DNA from: VFJJ01 sp031362415
GTDB lineage: Bacteria > Actinomycetota > Acidimicrobiia > IMCC26256 > VFJJ01
DNA length: 64,000 nucleotides
Assembly (NCBI GenBank): GCA_031362415.1
Contig: JANLSK010000312.1
Coordinates: 91,185 to 155,184, forward strand
Reading direction: 5' to 3'
The position numbers and the translations under genes were made by a program. Positions 41,782-50,847 of the stretch are shown here, piece by piece. Positions within the stretch are counted from its first letter, which is position 1. The number at the start of each line of letters is the position of its first letter. The notes beneath the pieces are model-generated. The model was not told the DNA's origin. It did not search any database and saw only the letters and a program-made list of their open reading frames with translations.

Positions 41782-43209
41782 ATGATCTTCAAGCAGTACT
41801 ACCTGGGTTGCCTGTCACACGCGTCGTACCTGATCGGCGACGAGCATTCCGGGCGAGCGGTGGTCGTCGATCCGCAGCGTGACGTGTCGCAGTATCTCGC
41901 CGACGCCGCCGAGTTGGGGGTCGAGATCGAGCGGGTCATCGAGACCCACTTCCACGCCGATTTCCTCTCGGGCCACATCGAGCTGCAAGCGGCCACGGGC
42001 GCAGTGATCTCGTACGGGTCCGAAGCGGAGTCGTCGGCCGAGTTCCCCATCGACGGCCTCGACCACGGCGAGCGCCTGTCGCTCGGAACGGTGGAGCTCG
42101 AGATCAGGCACACACCCGGCCACACACCCGAGTCGATCTCGATCATCGTGCGCGAGGCAGCCGGAGACGCCACGCCCTACGGCGTGCTCACCGGCGACAC
42201 GTTGTTCATCGGCGACGTCGGCCGGCCCGACCTCCTGGCCTCTGCCGGGCGAACCGCCGACGAGCTTGCCCGCCTGCTCTACCACTCCACGCGCGAGCAG
42301 CTCCTCACCCTGCCCGACGAGACGCGGGTGTTCCCGGCGCACGGCGCGGGCTCGGCCTGCGGCAAGTTCCTCTCGTCCGAGACGTCTTCGACCATCGGCG
42401 ATCAGCGCCGCACGAACTATGCGCTGCAACCCATGTCGGAGGATGCCTTCGTCCATGCGGTCACCGAGGGACAGAGCATGTCGCCGCTGTACTTCGCGTT
42501 CGCCGCCAACCGGAACAAGCAGGCGCACGAGGTTCTGAGCGAGACGCTGGCGCCGACGGCTCTGTCGCTCACCGAAGTGCTGGCCGAGCAGCGGAGGGGC
42601 GCCGTGGTGCTCGACACGCGCGATCCGGCCGTGTTTGCTCAGGGGCACCTCGTGGGCTCCTACAACGTGGGGCTCGCCGGCCGCTACGCGGAGTACGCGG
42701 GCGACGTGCTCACGTCTGAGCAGCCGATCGTGCTCGTGTGCGAGGCCGGAACCGAGCTGGAGGCCAAGAACCGCTTGGCCCGCATCGGATTCGATCGAGT
42801 CGTCGGTTGTCTCTCCGATCCGGTCACGGCGTTCCTCGAGCACCCCGGGTGGGTGGCGGTCGCGTCACGCCTCACCACCACCGAGCTGGTCGATCGACTG
42901 CGTCTCGTCGACGGGCTCCAGCTGGTCGACGTCCGGGGACCCGGTGAGGTCGCTGGCGGGAAGATCGACGGGGCGCGCGAGGTTCCGTTGCCCCGTATCC
43001 TCGACCGGCTCGCCGACCTCGACCCCACGGCGCCGACCGTCGTGTACTGCGCCGGGGGATACCGATCGATGATCGCCACGTCGGTCATGCGAGGGGCCGG
43101 GTTTCGCGACGTCTCCGACGTCATCGGCGGCTTCGGGGCCTGGGAACAGGCCGGCCTGCCGATCACGATTCCCACACCGGCGCCGGCGTCGGCTGATGAC
43201 GGCCGATGA
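41782..43209 (+). CDS. persulfide dioxygenase (MBL fold) with two rhodanese domains
   Basis: 475 aa. The MBL domain (1-250) carries H56/H58/D60 in ETHFHADFLSGH, HTPGHTPES, TGDTLFIGDVGRPDL and VFPAHGAGSACGK, as in ETHE1-like Fe(II) persulfide dioxygenases of the PRF/CstB group. Two rhodanese domains follow, each with an active-site Cys position: C320 in VLVCEAGTE and C423 in VVYCAGGYRS. Family members oxidise glutathione or low-molecular-weight persulfide to sulfite and transfer sulfane sulfur. First gene of a coupled operon: the stop overlaps the next ATG by 4 nt. Role in feeding sulfite to the downstream oxidoreductase is inferred. Confidence 0.9.
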   Translation: MIFKQYYLGCLSHASYLIGDEHSGRAVVVDPQRDVSQYLADAAELGVEIERVIETHFHADFLSGHIELQAATGAVISYGSEAESSAEFPIDGLDHGERLSLGTVELEIRHTPGHTPESISIIVREAAGDATPYGVLTGDTLFIGDVGRPDLLASAGRTADELARLLYHSTREQLLTLPDETRVFPAHGAGSACGKFLSSETSSTIGDQRRTNYALQPMSEDAFVHAVTEGQSMSPLYFAFAANRNKQAHEVLSETLAPTALSLTEVLAEQRRGAVVLDTRDPAVFAQGHLVGSYNVGLAGRYAEYAGDVLTSEQPIVLVCEAGTELEAKNRLARIGFDRVVGCLSDPVTAFLEHPGWVAVASRLTTTELVDRLRLVDGLQLVDVRGPGEVAGGKIDGAREVPLPRILDRLADLDPTAPTVVYCAGGYRSMIATSVMRGAGFRDVSDVIGGFGAWEQAGLPITIPTPAPASADDGR

Positions 43210-44732
43210 CCCGCTATGCGTTTCTGATCGACCACGACACCTGCATCGGCTGCCACGCCTGCACCGTTGCGTGCAAGGCCGAGCACGACGTGCCGGTCGG
43301 GGTCAATCGAACGTGGGTGAAGTACATCGAGAAGGGGCTCTTCCCCGACTCGCGGCGCTTTTACTCGGTCAACCGCTGCAACCACTGTGACGACGCTCCC
43401 TGCGTGTCGATCTGCCCAACCACGGCGCTCTTTCGCCGCGACGACGGGATCGTCGACTTCGACGACTCCTCGTGCATCGGGTGCAAGTCGTGCATGAACG
43501 CCTGCCCGTACGACGCGATCTACATCAACCCCGAGACCCAGACCGCCCATAAGTGCAACTTTTGTGCCCACCGGATCGAGGAGGGCCTCGAGCCCAGTTG
43601 CGTGATCGTGTGCCCGACCCAGTCGATCTTCGCCGGTGACATCGAGGATCCGACCAGCGGCATCAGCGTGATGCTGAGCCGACATCCAACCAAGGTGCGC
43701 TCGCCCGAACAGGGAACCCGTCCGCACGTCTTCTACAAGGGTGCCGAGGAGGCGGCCCTCGATCCGCTCCGGACCCGTATCGCGGCCGACGGGATGATCT
43801 GGGCCGACACCACCAAGCACCATCCGACGCTCGCCGTCGAGCCCTCCGGCCACGGCGATCAGGTCGTGGCCCGCACCGCCTACACCACCGAGCATCCGAT
43901 GGCCTGGAAGGGCAAGGTCTCGGCGTATCTCGTGACCAAGGCCATCAGCGCGGGCGCGCTCATGGTGGGAGCGCTCGCCGTGCTCCTGGGGCATGCCGAC
44001 GAGCGCGCCTTCGTGGGCATCGCGTTGCCGGTCTTGGCGCTCGTGCTCGCCGGTGTCACCGGGGCGCTACTGGTCGCCGATCTCAAGCAGCCCAAGCGTT
44101 TCCTGTACATCTTCACCCGTCCGCAGTGGGGCTCGTGGCTCGTGCGCGGCGCCTGGATCATCCTCGGGTATGGCCTTCTCGCCTCGTTGTGGTTGCTCGG
44201 CGGTCTGCTCGACGCGCCAGGCCTCATCGAGATCGTCGCAGCCCCGACAGCCCTGTTCGCGGCCGGGACGGCCGGGTACACCGCGTTCCTCTTCGGCCAG
44301 TGCGAGGGACGCGACATGTGGCAGACCCCGCTGCTCCTGCCCATCCTGTTGGCTCAGGCCGGCATCGGAGGAGCCGGCACCGCCCTGGTGCTCGTTCCGT
44401 TCTTCGATCTCCCCGACGAGCTGGTGACGGCAACGCGCTGGACCCTCCTCGCCAGCGTGCTGCTGGCTGGCTTCCTCGTCGCCACCGAGATCACGAGCAC
44501 AGGAACGGTCCACGTGGAACTGGCCCAGGGTGCCATGACCAGAGGCCCGTACCGCGGTCGGTTCTGGACCAGCGTCGGCATCGGGATGGTGACGGCCGGC
44601 GCGCTCGCCGCAATCGCTGTCGGGGCCGATTCGGAGGCTCTGGCGCTCGTCGCCGGGATCGCCGCCATCGCCGGAGTCGCGCTGTACGAGGACGCCTTCG
44701 TTCGGGCCGGGCAATCGGTCCCCCTCTCGTGA
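43206..44732 (+). CDS. fused 4Fe-4S ferredoxin / NrfD-type membrane subunit
   Basis: 508 aa. Residues 1-200 hold four [4Fe-4S] clusters: CIGCHACTVACK, CNHCDDAPCVSICP, CIGCKSCMNACP, and CNFCAHR with SCVIVCP. Residues about 235-508 form an NrfD/PsrC/DmsC-like quinone-reactive membrane domain of about eight helices (AYLVTKAISAGALMVGALAVLL, GSWLVRGAWIILGYGLL). These are normally two genes (B and C subunits). It would pass electrons from the molybdopterin subunit to the quinone pool. ATGA overlap with the dioxygenase gene and 9 nt to the next gene. Confidence 0.9.
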   Translation: MTRYAFLIDHDTCIGCHACTVACKAEHDVPVGVNRTWVKYIEKGLFPDSRRFYSVNRCNHCDDAPCVSICPTTALFRRDDGIVDFDDSSCIGCKSCMNACPYDAIYINPETQTAHKCNFCAHRIEEGLEPSCVIVCPTQSIFAGDIEDPTSGISVMLSRHPTKVRSPEQGTRPHVFYKGAEEAALDPLRTRIAADGMIWADTTKHHPTLAVEPSGHGDQVVARTAYTTEHPMAWKGKVSAYLVTKAISAGALMVGALAVLLGHADERAFVGIALPVLALVLAGVTGALLVADLKQPKRFLYIFTRPQWGSWLVRGAWIILGYGLLASLWLLGGLLDAPGLIEIVAAPTALFAAGTAGYTAFLFGQCEGRDMWQTPLLLPILLAQAGIGGAGTALVLVPFFDLPDELVTATRWTLLASVLLAGFLVATEITSTGTVHVELAQGAMTRGPYRGRFWTSVGIGMVTAGALAAIAVGADSEALALVAGIAAIAGVALYEDAFVRAGQSVPLS

Positions 44733-44741
44733 GGACCGGCC

Positions 44742-47735
44742 ATGGCTCTGCTCGATGACCTGCACCGTGCGGCCCAGGCCAACCTGGCCCGCATCGTTCC
44801 CGGCAGCCAGCTCACCAACTACGCGCCCGTCGAACGCTGGGACGACTGGGAGGAGCTCGACGCCAAGGCGTGGGCGCACGGCGAGCGCAAGAAGCGCCGC
44901 TTCCGACTGATCCCGACCACGTGCTTCAACTGCGAGGCCTGTTGCGGCCTGCTGGCCTACGTCGACAAGGACACGGGTCAGATCGCCAAGCTCGAAGGGA
45001 ACCCGACGCATCCCGCAAGCCGCGGACGCAACTGCGCCAAGGGCCCAGCGACCATCACCCAGGTCTACGACCCCGAGCGGATCCTGTATCCGCTCAAGCG
45101 GGCCGGACGGCGCGGCGAGGGGAAATGGGAACGGGTCACCTGGGACCAGGCGCTGAGCGAGATCGGCACCCGTATCGGCACGGCGTTCCGGGAACGCCGC
45201 CACGACGAGGTCATCTACCACGTCGGCCGGCCGGGCGACGACAGCTACATGGAGCGGGTGCTCAACGCCTGGGGCATCGACGGCCACAACAGCCACACCA
45301 ACATCTGCTCGTCGGGCGCCCGGGTCGGATACGCCGTGTGGATGGGCTTCGACCGTCCCTCGGGCGACCACGCCAACGCCAAGGTCATCTTTCTCATCTC
45401 GTCGCACCTGGAAGCCGGGCATTACTTCAACCCCCATGCCCAGCGGATCATCGAGGGCAAGATGCGCGGCGCCAAGATCATCTGCGTCGATCCGCGCCTC
45501 TCGAACACGGCGTCGATGAGCGACCATTGGTTACCCGTCTGGCCGGGCACAGAAGCGGCCATGTTGCTCGCCGTCGCCCGTCTACTCCTCCAGAAGGGCA
45601 CCTGGGACAGGGAGTTCGTGCGGCGTTGGGTGAACTGGGAGCACTTTCTGTCGGAATCACGATCCGACCTCGAGTGCACGTTCGAGAACGTCGGGCCGGC
45701 GCTCATCGACCACTACGCCGAGTTCACTCCCGAGTATGCGGCGCGCGTGTGCGGTATCGACGAGCACCGCATCCGAGACATTGCCGATGTCGTGGCCACC
45801 GCAGTCCCCGGACGGTTCAGCTCGCACAACTGGCGCGCTGCGGCAGCCGGGAACGAGGGTGGCTGGCAGGTGGCTCGCTGCCTGTGGTTGCTCAACGTGC
45901 TCACCGGTTCGGTGGGCACCGAGGGCGGCGTGAGCCCCAACGGGTGGAACAAGTTCATTCCCATCCCCCCCAAGCCCGTGCATCCCCAAGGACGTTGGAA
46001 CGGGCTCACCTGGCCGGCCGAGTACCCGCTCGCCCACCACGAGGCGTCGATCCTGCTCCCCCATTTCCTCAAGGAGGGCCGGGGGAAAATAGACACCTAT
46101 TTTAGTCGAGTTTACAACCCGGTGTGGACGAACCCCGATGGTTTCTCCTGGCTCGAAGCGCTCACCGACGAGTCGCTCGTGGGTTGTCACGTGGCTCTGA
46201 CCCCGACGTGGTCGGAGAGCGCGTGGTTCGCCGACTACGTGCTGCCCATGGGCAACGGCGCAGAGCGCCACGACCTGGCGTCGTACGAGACCCACAGCGG
46301 GCGCTGGATCGGCTTCCGTCAACCCGTGTTCAGGGTCAACGCCGAGAAGGAGGGTCGGCCCGTCCGCCGCACCTACGAAGCGAACCCGGGCGAGGTGTGG
46401 GAGGAGCAGGAGTTCTGGATCGACCTGTCGTGGCAGATCGATCCCGACGGTTCGCTCGACATCCGCCGCCATTTCGAGTCGGTGAAGGACCCCGGCGAGC
46501 CGCTCGGCATCGACGAGTACTACGAGCTCCTGTTCGGCAACTCCGTGCCCGGCCTGCCCGACGCCGCCGCTGCCGAGGGCCTCACGCCTTTGGCGTACAT
46601 GCGCACGTACGGCGCTTTCGAGATACCGGGGAACCAGTACGCCGTTCACGAGCAGGAGGTCGGCACCGACGAGATCGAGCGCATGGGAGCCGTGCGCGAC
46701 GACGGCGGCGTGTACCGCGTTCCCGGTACCGCGGGCATGCACGATTCGCTCGACGAGATCACCGGGCACATGCCGTTCATCGGCGACGGGTCGCTCGGCG
46801 TCGAGATCGACGGACGGGTGCGGTTCGGGTTCCCCACACCGTCGCGCAAGCTCGAGATGTACTCCGATGTGCTGCGCGACTGGGGCTGGCCCGAGTACGT
46901 GATGCCCGGCTTCATCAAGAGTCACGTGCACTGGGAAGATCTCGACCTTGCGGCGGGTGAGCGGATCTTGTTACCCACCTTCCGAATCCCGACGCTTATC
47001 CATACCCGGTCGGCCCAGGCCAAGTGGCTGGCCGAGATCAGCCACTCGCACCCGATGTGGATCCATCCCAGCGACGCCGAGCAGCTCGGCATCGGCCTGA
47101 ACGGCCTGGTTCGCATCACCACCCAGATCGGCCATTTCGTGATCAAGGCCTGGCGGACCGAGGGCATCCGCCCCGGCGTCGTCGGCGTGTCGCACCACAT
47201 GGGCCGGTGGCGGCTCGACGAGAGCTCAGGCACGTCGCGGTACTCGTCGGGCCTCACCGCCATCGCCGGTCCCGACGCCACCTTCGGCCCCGCTGCGGTG
47301 CCGAGTGGTCGGCCCGGCCAGTGGAACATGAGCCAGATCCACGGTGCGGGACCGTTCGAGTCCGCCGACCCCGACAGCTCGCGCGTGTGGTGGAGCGACG
47401 CCGGCGTGCACCAGAACCTCACGTTCGGAGTGCAGCCCGATCCCGTCTCGGGCATGCACTGCTGGCTCCAACGGGTGACGGTGGCGCCGGCCGGGCCCGA
47501 CGATCGCTACGGCGACATCGCCGTCGACACCAAGAAGTCAACGCTGGTCTACCGCGAGTGGCTTGCCAAGACCCGGCCCGGACCTGGACCCGGCGGACTG
47601 CGCCGCCCGTTGTGGTTCGCCCGCCCGGTGAAGCCCCAGGCAACGGCGTACGGCACCGCACCGCCCGCGGCGGCCGGCACCACGCTCGCGCCCACGCCTG
47701 CAACCCCGACTGCGCCTGCGCCGGAGTCGCGGTGA
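44742..47735 (+). CDS. molybdopterin oxidoreductase, SoeA/PsrA-like catalytic subunit
   Basis: 997 aa. The N-terminal [4Fe-4S] ligands are C61, C64, C68 and C98 (TTCFNCEACCG to RNCAKGP). The probable Mo ligand is C189 in NICSSGAR, as in the sulfite (SoeA), polysulfide/thiosulfate (PsrA/PhsA) group. There is no twin-arginine signal peptide, so it should act in the cytoplasm, as SoeA does. The C-terminal molydop-binding domain starts near 760 (LPTFRIPTLIHTRSAQAKWL). Codons around 46086-46119 are unusually AT-rich. Best guess is sulfite dehydrogenase; thiosulfate or polysulfide activity cannot be excluded. Stop overlaps the chaperone start (GTGA). Confidence 0.9.
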   Translation: MALLDDLHRAAQANLARIVPGSQLTNYAPVERWDDWEELDAKAWAHGERKKRRFRLIPTTCFNCEACCGLLAYVDKDTGQIAKLEGNPTHPASRGRNCAKGPATITQVYDPERILYPLKRAGRRGEGKWERVTWDQALSEIGTRIGTAFRERRHDEVIYHVGRPGDDSYMERVLNAWGIDGHNSHTNICSSGARVGYAVWMGFDRPSGDHANAKVIFLISSHLEAGHYFNPHAQRIIEGKMRGAKIICVDPRLSNTASMSDHWLPVWPGTEAAMLLAVARLLLQKGTWDREFVRRWVNWEHFLSESRSDLECTFENVGPALIDHYAEFTPEYAARVCGIDEHRIRDIADVVATAVPGRFSSHNWRAAAAGNEGGWQVARCLWLLNVLTGSVGTEGGVSPNGWNKFIPIPPKPVHPQGRWNGLTWPAEYPLAHHEASILLPHFLKEGRGKIDTYFSRVYNPVWTNPDGFSWLEALTDESLVGCHVALTPTWSESAWFADYVLPMGNGAERHDLASYETHSGRWIGFRQPVFRVNAEKEGRPVRRTYEANPGEVWEEQEFWIDLSWQIDPDGSLDIRRHFESVKDPGEPLGIDEYYELLFGNSVPGLPDAAAAEGLTPLAYMRTYGAFEIPGNQYAVHEQEVGTDEIERMGAVRDDGGVYRVPGTAGMHDSLDEITGHMPFIGDGSLGVEIDGRVRFGFPTPSRKLEMYSDVLRDWGWPEYVMPGFIKSHVHWEDLDLAAGERILLPTFRIPTLIHTRSAQAKWLAEISHSHPMWIHPSDAEQLGIGLNGLVRITTQIGHFVIKAWRTEGIRPGVVGVSHHMGRWRLDESSGTSRYSSGLTAIAGPDATFGPAAVPSGRPGQWNMSQIHGAGPFESADPDSSRVWWSDAGVHQNLTFGVQPDPVSGMHCWLQRVTVAPAGPDDRYGDIAVDTKKSTLVYREWLAKTRPGPGPGGLRRPLWFARPVKPQATAYGTAPPAAAGTTLAPTPATPTAPAPESR
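46086..46103. repeat. AT-rich hairpin inside the molybdopterin gene
   Basis: AAAATAG and CTATTTT are perfect 7-bp inverted arms around ACAC. The codons here and just after (AAA, ATA, TAT, TTT, AGT, GTT) are rare in this GC-rich gene. It lies within the coding sequence for GKIDTYFSRVYN. Confidence 0.6.
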
Positions 47736-48916
47736 CCGCTGATCTTGCGCAGCTGGCCGACCGGCGCGCCGGGTTGGCCGCGCTGCTCGGCCTGTTGCTG
47801 TTGGAGGAACCCGGGCCTGGCTTGGCCGATCTGGTGGCCAACGTGCCGGATCTGGCTCCCCTGGCTTCGGGTGCGCCCGGCATCGCAGCCGAGTACGAAC
47901 GCTGCTTCTTGCGGGGAGTGTCGCTGTACGAGAGCGTGTTCCTGGGCGACGACGGCCAATGCGGCGGTCCTGTCGTCAGCGATGTCGTCGAGAGCTACGC
48001 CCGGCACGGCTTCACCGAGCACCGCGATGGTCGATGGCGGGTGGCCGGTGCCGATCACCTCGGGCTCGAGCTGCGTTGTTACGCGGCGCTGTGCCGGGAA
48101 GAGGCCCAGGCGTGGCGGAGCGACGTCACCGACGCTGCGATGAAGGCCGTCGAGGCCGAGCGGGTCTTTCTCGCCGAGCACATCGCCCGGTGGGCCGAGC
48201 TGGCTCTGCTCGCCTGCGCCCAGCGCGCCGGCGAGGGGCCCTACGGTCGGGTGATCGAAGCCGTGCTGGCGTTCCTCCGCGAAGAGCACGATCGGCTCCG
48301 CCCGGCACCCACGCTCTCGATGCTCACACCAGTCGACCCAGTCGAGCCGGTCGACCCAGTCGACGCCCTGTCCCACAGTGCCCCGTCCCTCAGTGCCACG
48401 GCCGCCGCAGACCTCCCGACCAATCTGGGCCCGGCCCGCCTGGCCCGGCTGCTGCTCGCTCCGCAGTCCTGCGGTACCTGGCTTCCGAACGAGGCGATCG
48501 AGTCCGCCGCCCGCTCGATCGGGGTCCCGTGGCGACCGAGCGACACCCGCAGCGCGCTCAGGCACGTCATCGAATCGGCCCACGACGACGGTCACCTGCC
48601 CCAGGTGCTGTCGATGCTCGCCGGCGTCGTCGAGCACGACGCAACGGCGTGTGCCGCCCGGGCCGAAGCCGAGCCTGGAAACGGGGAGACCTGGCGGGGC
48701 TGGGCTCGTCGGGGCGACGCCATGGCCAACCTCCTCCGGGCGATCATCGCCGACGGTCGCCTGGGACGCGCCGAGCGCCCGGCTTCGGAAACGCTGATCG
48801 TCAGCGGGTCGGTCGACGCCGACGGCGCGCTCCTGGCCGACACCATCGACCGTGTCGTCGTCGAGCTCAGGGCCGCCGGTCTCCACGTCGAGCGGAGCGC
48901 CTCTCCCCCCGGTTGA
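47732..48916 (+). CDS. TorD-like chaperone with extra C-terminal domain
   Basis: 394 aa against about 200 for TorD/NarJ/DmsD. Residues 1-195 are an all-helical TorD-like domain (YERCFLRGVSLYESVFLGDD; HLGLELRCYAALCREEAQAW; FLAEHIARWAELALLACA). A Pro/Val/Asp repeat linker (about 200-215) follows, and then a second helical domain of about 160 residues (APQSCGTWLPNEAIESAARSIG; DGHLPQVLSMLAGVVEH) that I do not recognise. GTG 47732 overlaps the catalytic-subunit stop. It probably inserts or protects the molybdenum cofactor of its neighbour. Confidence 0.82.
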   Translation: MTADLAQLADRRAGLAALLGLLLLEEPGPGLADLVANVPDLAPLASGAPGIAAEYERCFLRGVSLYESVFLGDDGQCGGPVVSDVVESYARHGFTEHRDGRWRVAGADHLGLELRCYAALCREEAQAWRSDVTDAAMKAVEAERVFLAEHIARWAELALLACAQRAGEGPYGRVIEAVLAFLREEHDRLRPAPTLSMLTPVDPVEPVDPVDALSHSAPSLSATAAADLPTNLGPARLARLLLAPQSCGTWLPNEAIESAARSIGVPWRPSDTRSALRHVIESAHDDGHLPQVLSMLAGVVEHDATACAARAEAEPGNGETWRGWARRGDAMANLLRAIIADGRLGRAERPASETLIVSGSVDADGALLADTIDRVVVELRAAGLHVERSASPPG

Positions 48917-49001
48917 ACGTCACGGAGCCCTGTTGTCGCGGGGCCACGGCGGTTCGTTCCGATCGTCGGGCCCGGATCGCCCCGCGAACGCAGGCCAGGG
49001 A

Positions 49002-49007
49002 TACCGT
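49002..49007 (+). promoter_or_regulatory. -10 element TACCGT for the EamA gene
   Basis: TACCGT, 5 nt, then the ATG at 49013; leaderless layout like those at 22723 and 26634. No clear -35. Confidence 0.4.
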
Positions 49008-49012
49008 CGGCC

Positions 49013-49969
49013 ATGCTCGACGAGCGGATCACCCGGAGGGGATGGGCGCTGTTCGGCGCCATGGGTCTGATCTGGGGCGTCCCCTACCTTCTCATCAAGG
49101 TCGCCGTCGACGATCTCGATCCAACGGTCCTGGTGTTCGGCCGTACCTCGATCGCAGCACTGGTCTTGGTCCCGATCGCGCTGCACCGGGGCGCTATCCG
49201 GCCAGCGCTGCGTCGATGGCGTCCCGTCATCGCGTTCGCCGCAATCGAGATGGCCGGCCCGTGGTACCTGTTGACCGATGCTGAGCGGCACCTGCCGTCG
49301 GGGCTCACCGGGCTCCTCGTTGCCTGCGTGCCGATCGTCGGAGCCCTGACCGCCTTCTTGCTCGGCGACCGCACCGCGCTGCGAGCCTCACGAGTCCTCG
49401 GGATCGCGCTCGGCATGAGCGGCGTGGCCCTGCTGGTCGCGCGCGACCTCGGCAGCCGTCAAGGGGTGCCGTGGTGGAGTGTCATCGAGGTGCTGCTGGT
49501 GTGCGTGGGGTATGCGACGGCGCCCTTCATCGCCTCCCGGCGCTTGGCCGAGGTTCCGGGGCTGGGGGTGAGCGCCGTCTCGCTGGCTGTCGTGGCCCTC
49601 GTATACACACCGTTGGCGTGGCGGCAACGTCCCGGGGAGCGCCCACCGGCGGAAGCCATCTGGGCGGTCGTGGGTCTGGCGTTCGTCTGCACGGCGTTGG
49701 CCTTTGTGCTCTTCTTCGCCCTCATTGCCGAGATCGGGCCCGCCCGAGCGCCCATGATCACCTTCGTGAACCCCGCCGTGGCTGTGGTGCTCGGAGCGGT
49801 CGTGCTCGACGAGGCCGTGACCCTCACGACCGTGACCGGGTTCGTCCTCGTGCTTGGAGGATGCCGGCTGGCGACGCGCCCTCGCCCGCCTCAACCGCCT
49901 CCGCTCGTTCAAGGCCCTGATGGGGAAGACTCCCGGAAATCGGCGCCTGATCGCCGCCGATCGGGGTGA
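49013..49969 (+). CDS. EamA/DMT-family transporter
   Basis: 318 aa with ten predicted TM helices in two EamA repeats (GLIWGVPYLLIKVAVDDLDP, and VGLAFVCTALAFVLFFALIAEIGPARAPMI in part). The RTSIAALVLVPIAL segment is typical. DMT exporters move amino acids, metabolites or drugs. The C-terminal 25 residues are Pro/Arg-rich and cytoplasmic. Not obviously linked to neighbours. Confidence 0.9.
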   Translation: MLDERITRRGWALFGAMGLIWGVPYLLIKVAVDDLDPTVLVFGRTSIAALVLVPIALHRGAIRPALRRWRPVIAFAAIEMAGPWYLLTDAERHLPSGLTGLLVACVPIVGALTAFLLGDRTALRASRVLGIALGMSGVALLVARDLGSRQGVPWWSVIEVLLVCVGYATAPFIASRRLAEVPGLGVSAVSLAVVALVYTPLAWRQRPGERPPAEAIWAVVGLAFVCTALAFVLFFALIAEIGPARAPMITFVNPAVAVVLGAVVLDEAVTLTTVTGFVLVLGGCRLATRPRPPQPPPLVQGPDGEDSRKSAPDRRRSG

Positions 49970-50063
49970 ACGGTCCGCGTGTGCGCTGACCGCGAAGACC
50001 CGCGAGACGCGCGGGGGCGCCTGACGGGCGCGACGTGGGAGTGGGATGCCAGGCTCTCGGGCC

Positions 50064-50819
50064 ATGGGACAGCTCGAGGGTCTGGTCGTCGTCGTCACAG
50101 GAGCAGCGCAGGGGATGGGGCGCCGGCACGTGCAGTGGTGTGCCGAGCAGGGAGCCCGGGTGTTGGCGACCGACCTTCAGGTCGACGCCGGACGGGGCGT
50201 GGTCGAGGAGATCGCCGCTGCAGGGGGCGAGGCCAGGTTCGTCGAGCACGACGTGACCGACCCGGGTGGCTGGGACACCGTTGTGACCACGGCGATGCGC
50301 GACTTCGGACGACTTGACGGTCTCGTCAACAATGCCGCGATCTACCGGGGCGCACGTCCGATCGAAGAGGAGAGCTTCGAGAACTTCGAGCTGACCCTGC
50401 GCGTCAACGTGCACGGGACGTGGTGGGGCTGCCGCACGGTGGCCGAGCCCATGCGCCGTTCTGGCGGGGGCTCGATCGTCAACGTCAGCTCCACCGCGGG
50501 GCTGCGGGGGTTTCCGGGTTTCAGCGCGTACGGCACGTCGAAATGGGCCGTGCGCGGCCTCACCAAGGTGATGGCGGCCGAGCTCGGGGCCTCGGGAATC
50601 CGGGTCAACTCCGTGCACCCGGGCGGCATCGAGGAGACGGGCATGTACACACCACGCGGCGATGCCGAACAGCACGCGGCCCGTCTGGCCCGGATCCCCT
50701 TGGGCCGCCACGGCCGGGTCGACGACGTCTCGGCCGTCGTGGGGTTCTTGCTCTCACCGGAATCGGCGTACGTGACGGGCGTCGAGCACGTCGTCGACGG
50801 CGGCGCGACGGTTCCGTGA
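50064..50819 (+). CDS. short-chain dehydrogenase (20-beta-HSD/FabG-like)
   Basis: 251 aa from ATG 50064 (MGQLEGLVVVVTGAAQGMG). TGAAQGMG, NNAA (VNNAAIYRG), Ser in VNVSSTAG, YxxxK as YGTSKWA and the PGGIEETGM loop are all present. ATDLQVD after beta-2 suggests NAD. The PG-region resembles 3-alpha/20-beta-hydroxysteroid dehydrogenases; steroid activity is only a guess. Confidence 0.92.
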   Translation: MGQLEGLVVVVTGAAQGMGRRHVQWCAEQGARVLATDLQVDAGRGVVEEIAAAGGEARFVEHDVTDPGGWDTVVTTAMRDFGRLDGLVNNAAIYRGARPIEEESFENFELTLRVNVHGTWWGCRTVAEPMRRSGGGSIVNVSSTAGLRGFPGFSAYGTSKWAVRGLTKVMAAELGASGIRVNSVHPGGIEETGMYTPRGDAEQHAARLARIPLGRHGRVDDVSAVVGFLLSPESAYVTGVEHVVDGGATVP

Positions 50820-50847
50820 GCTGAGGCCGCCCCACGAGCCGCTCAGG

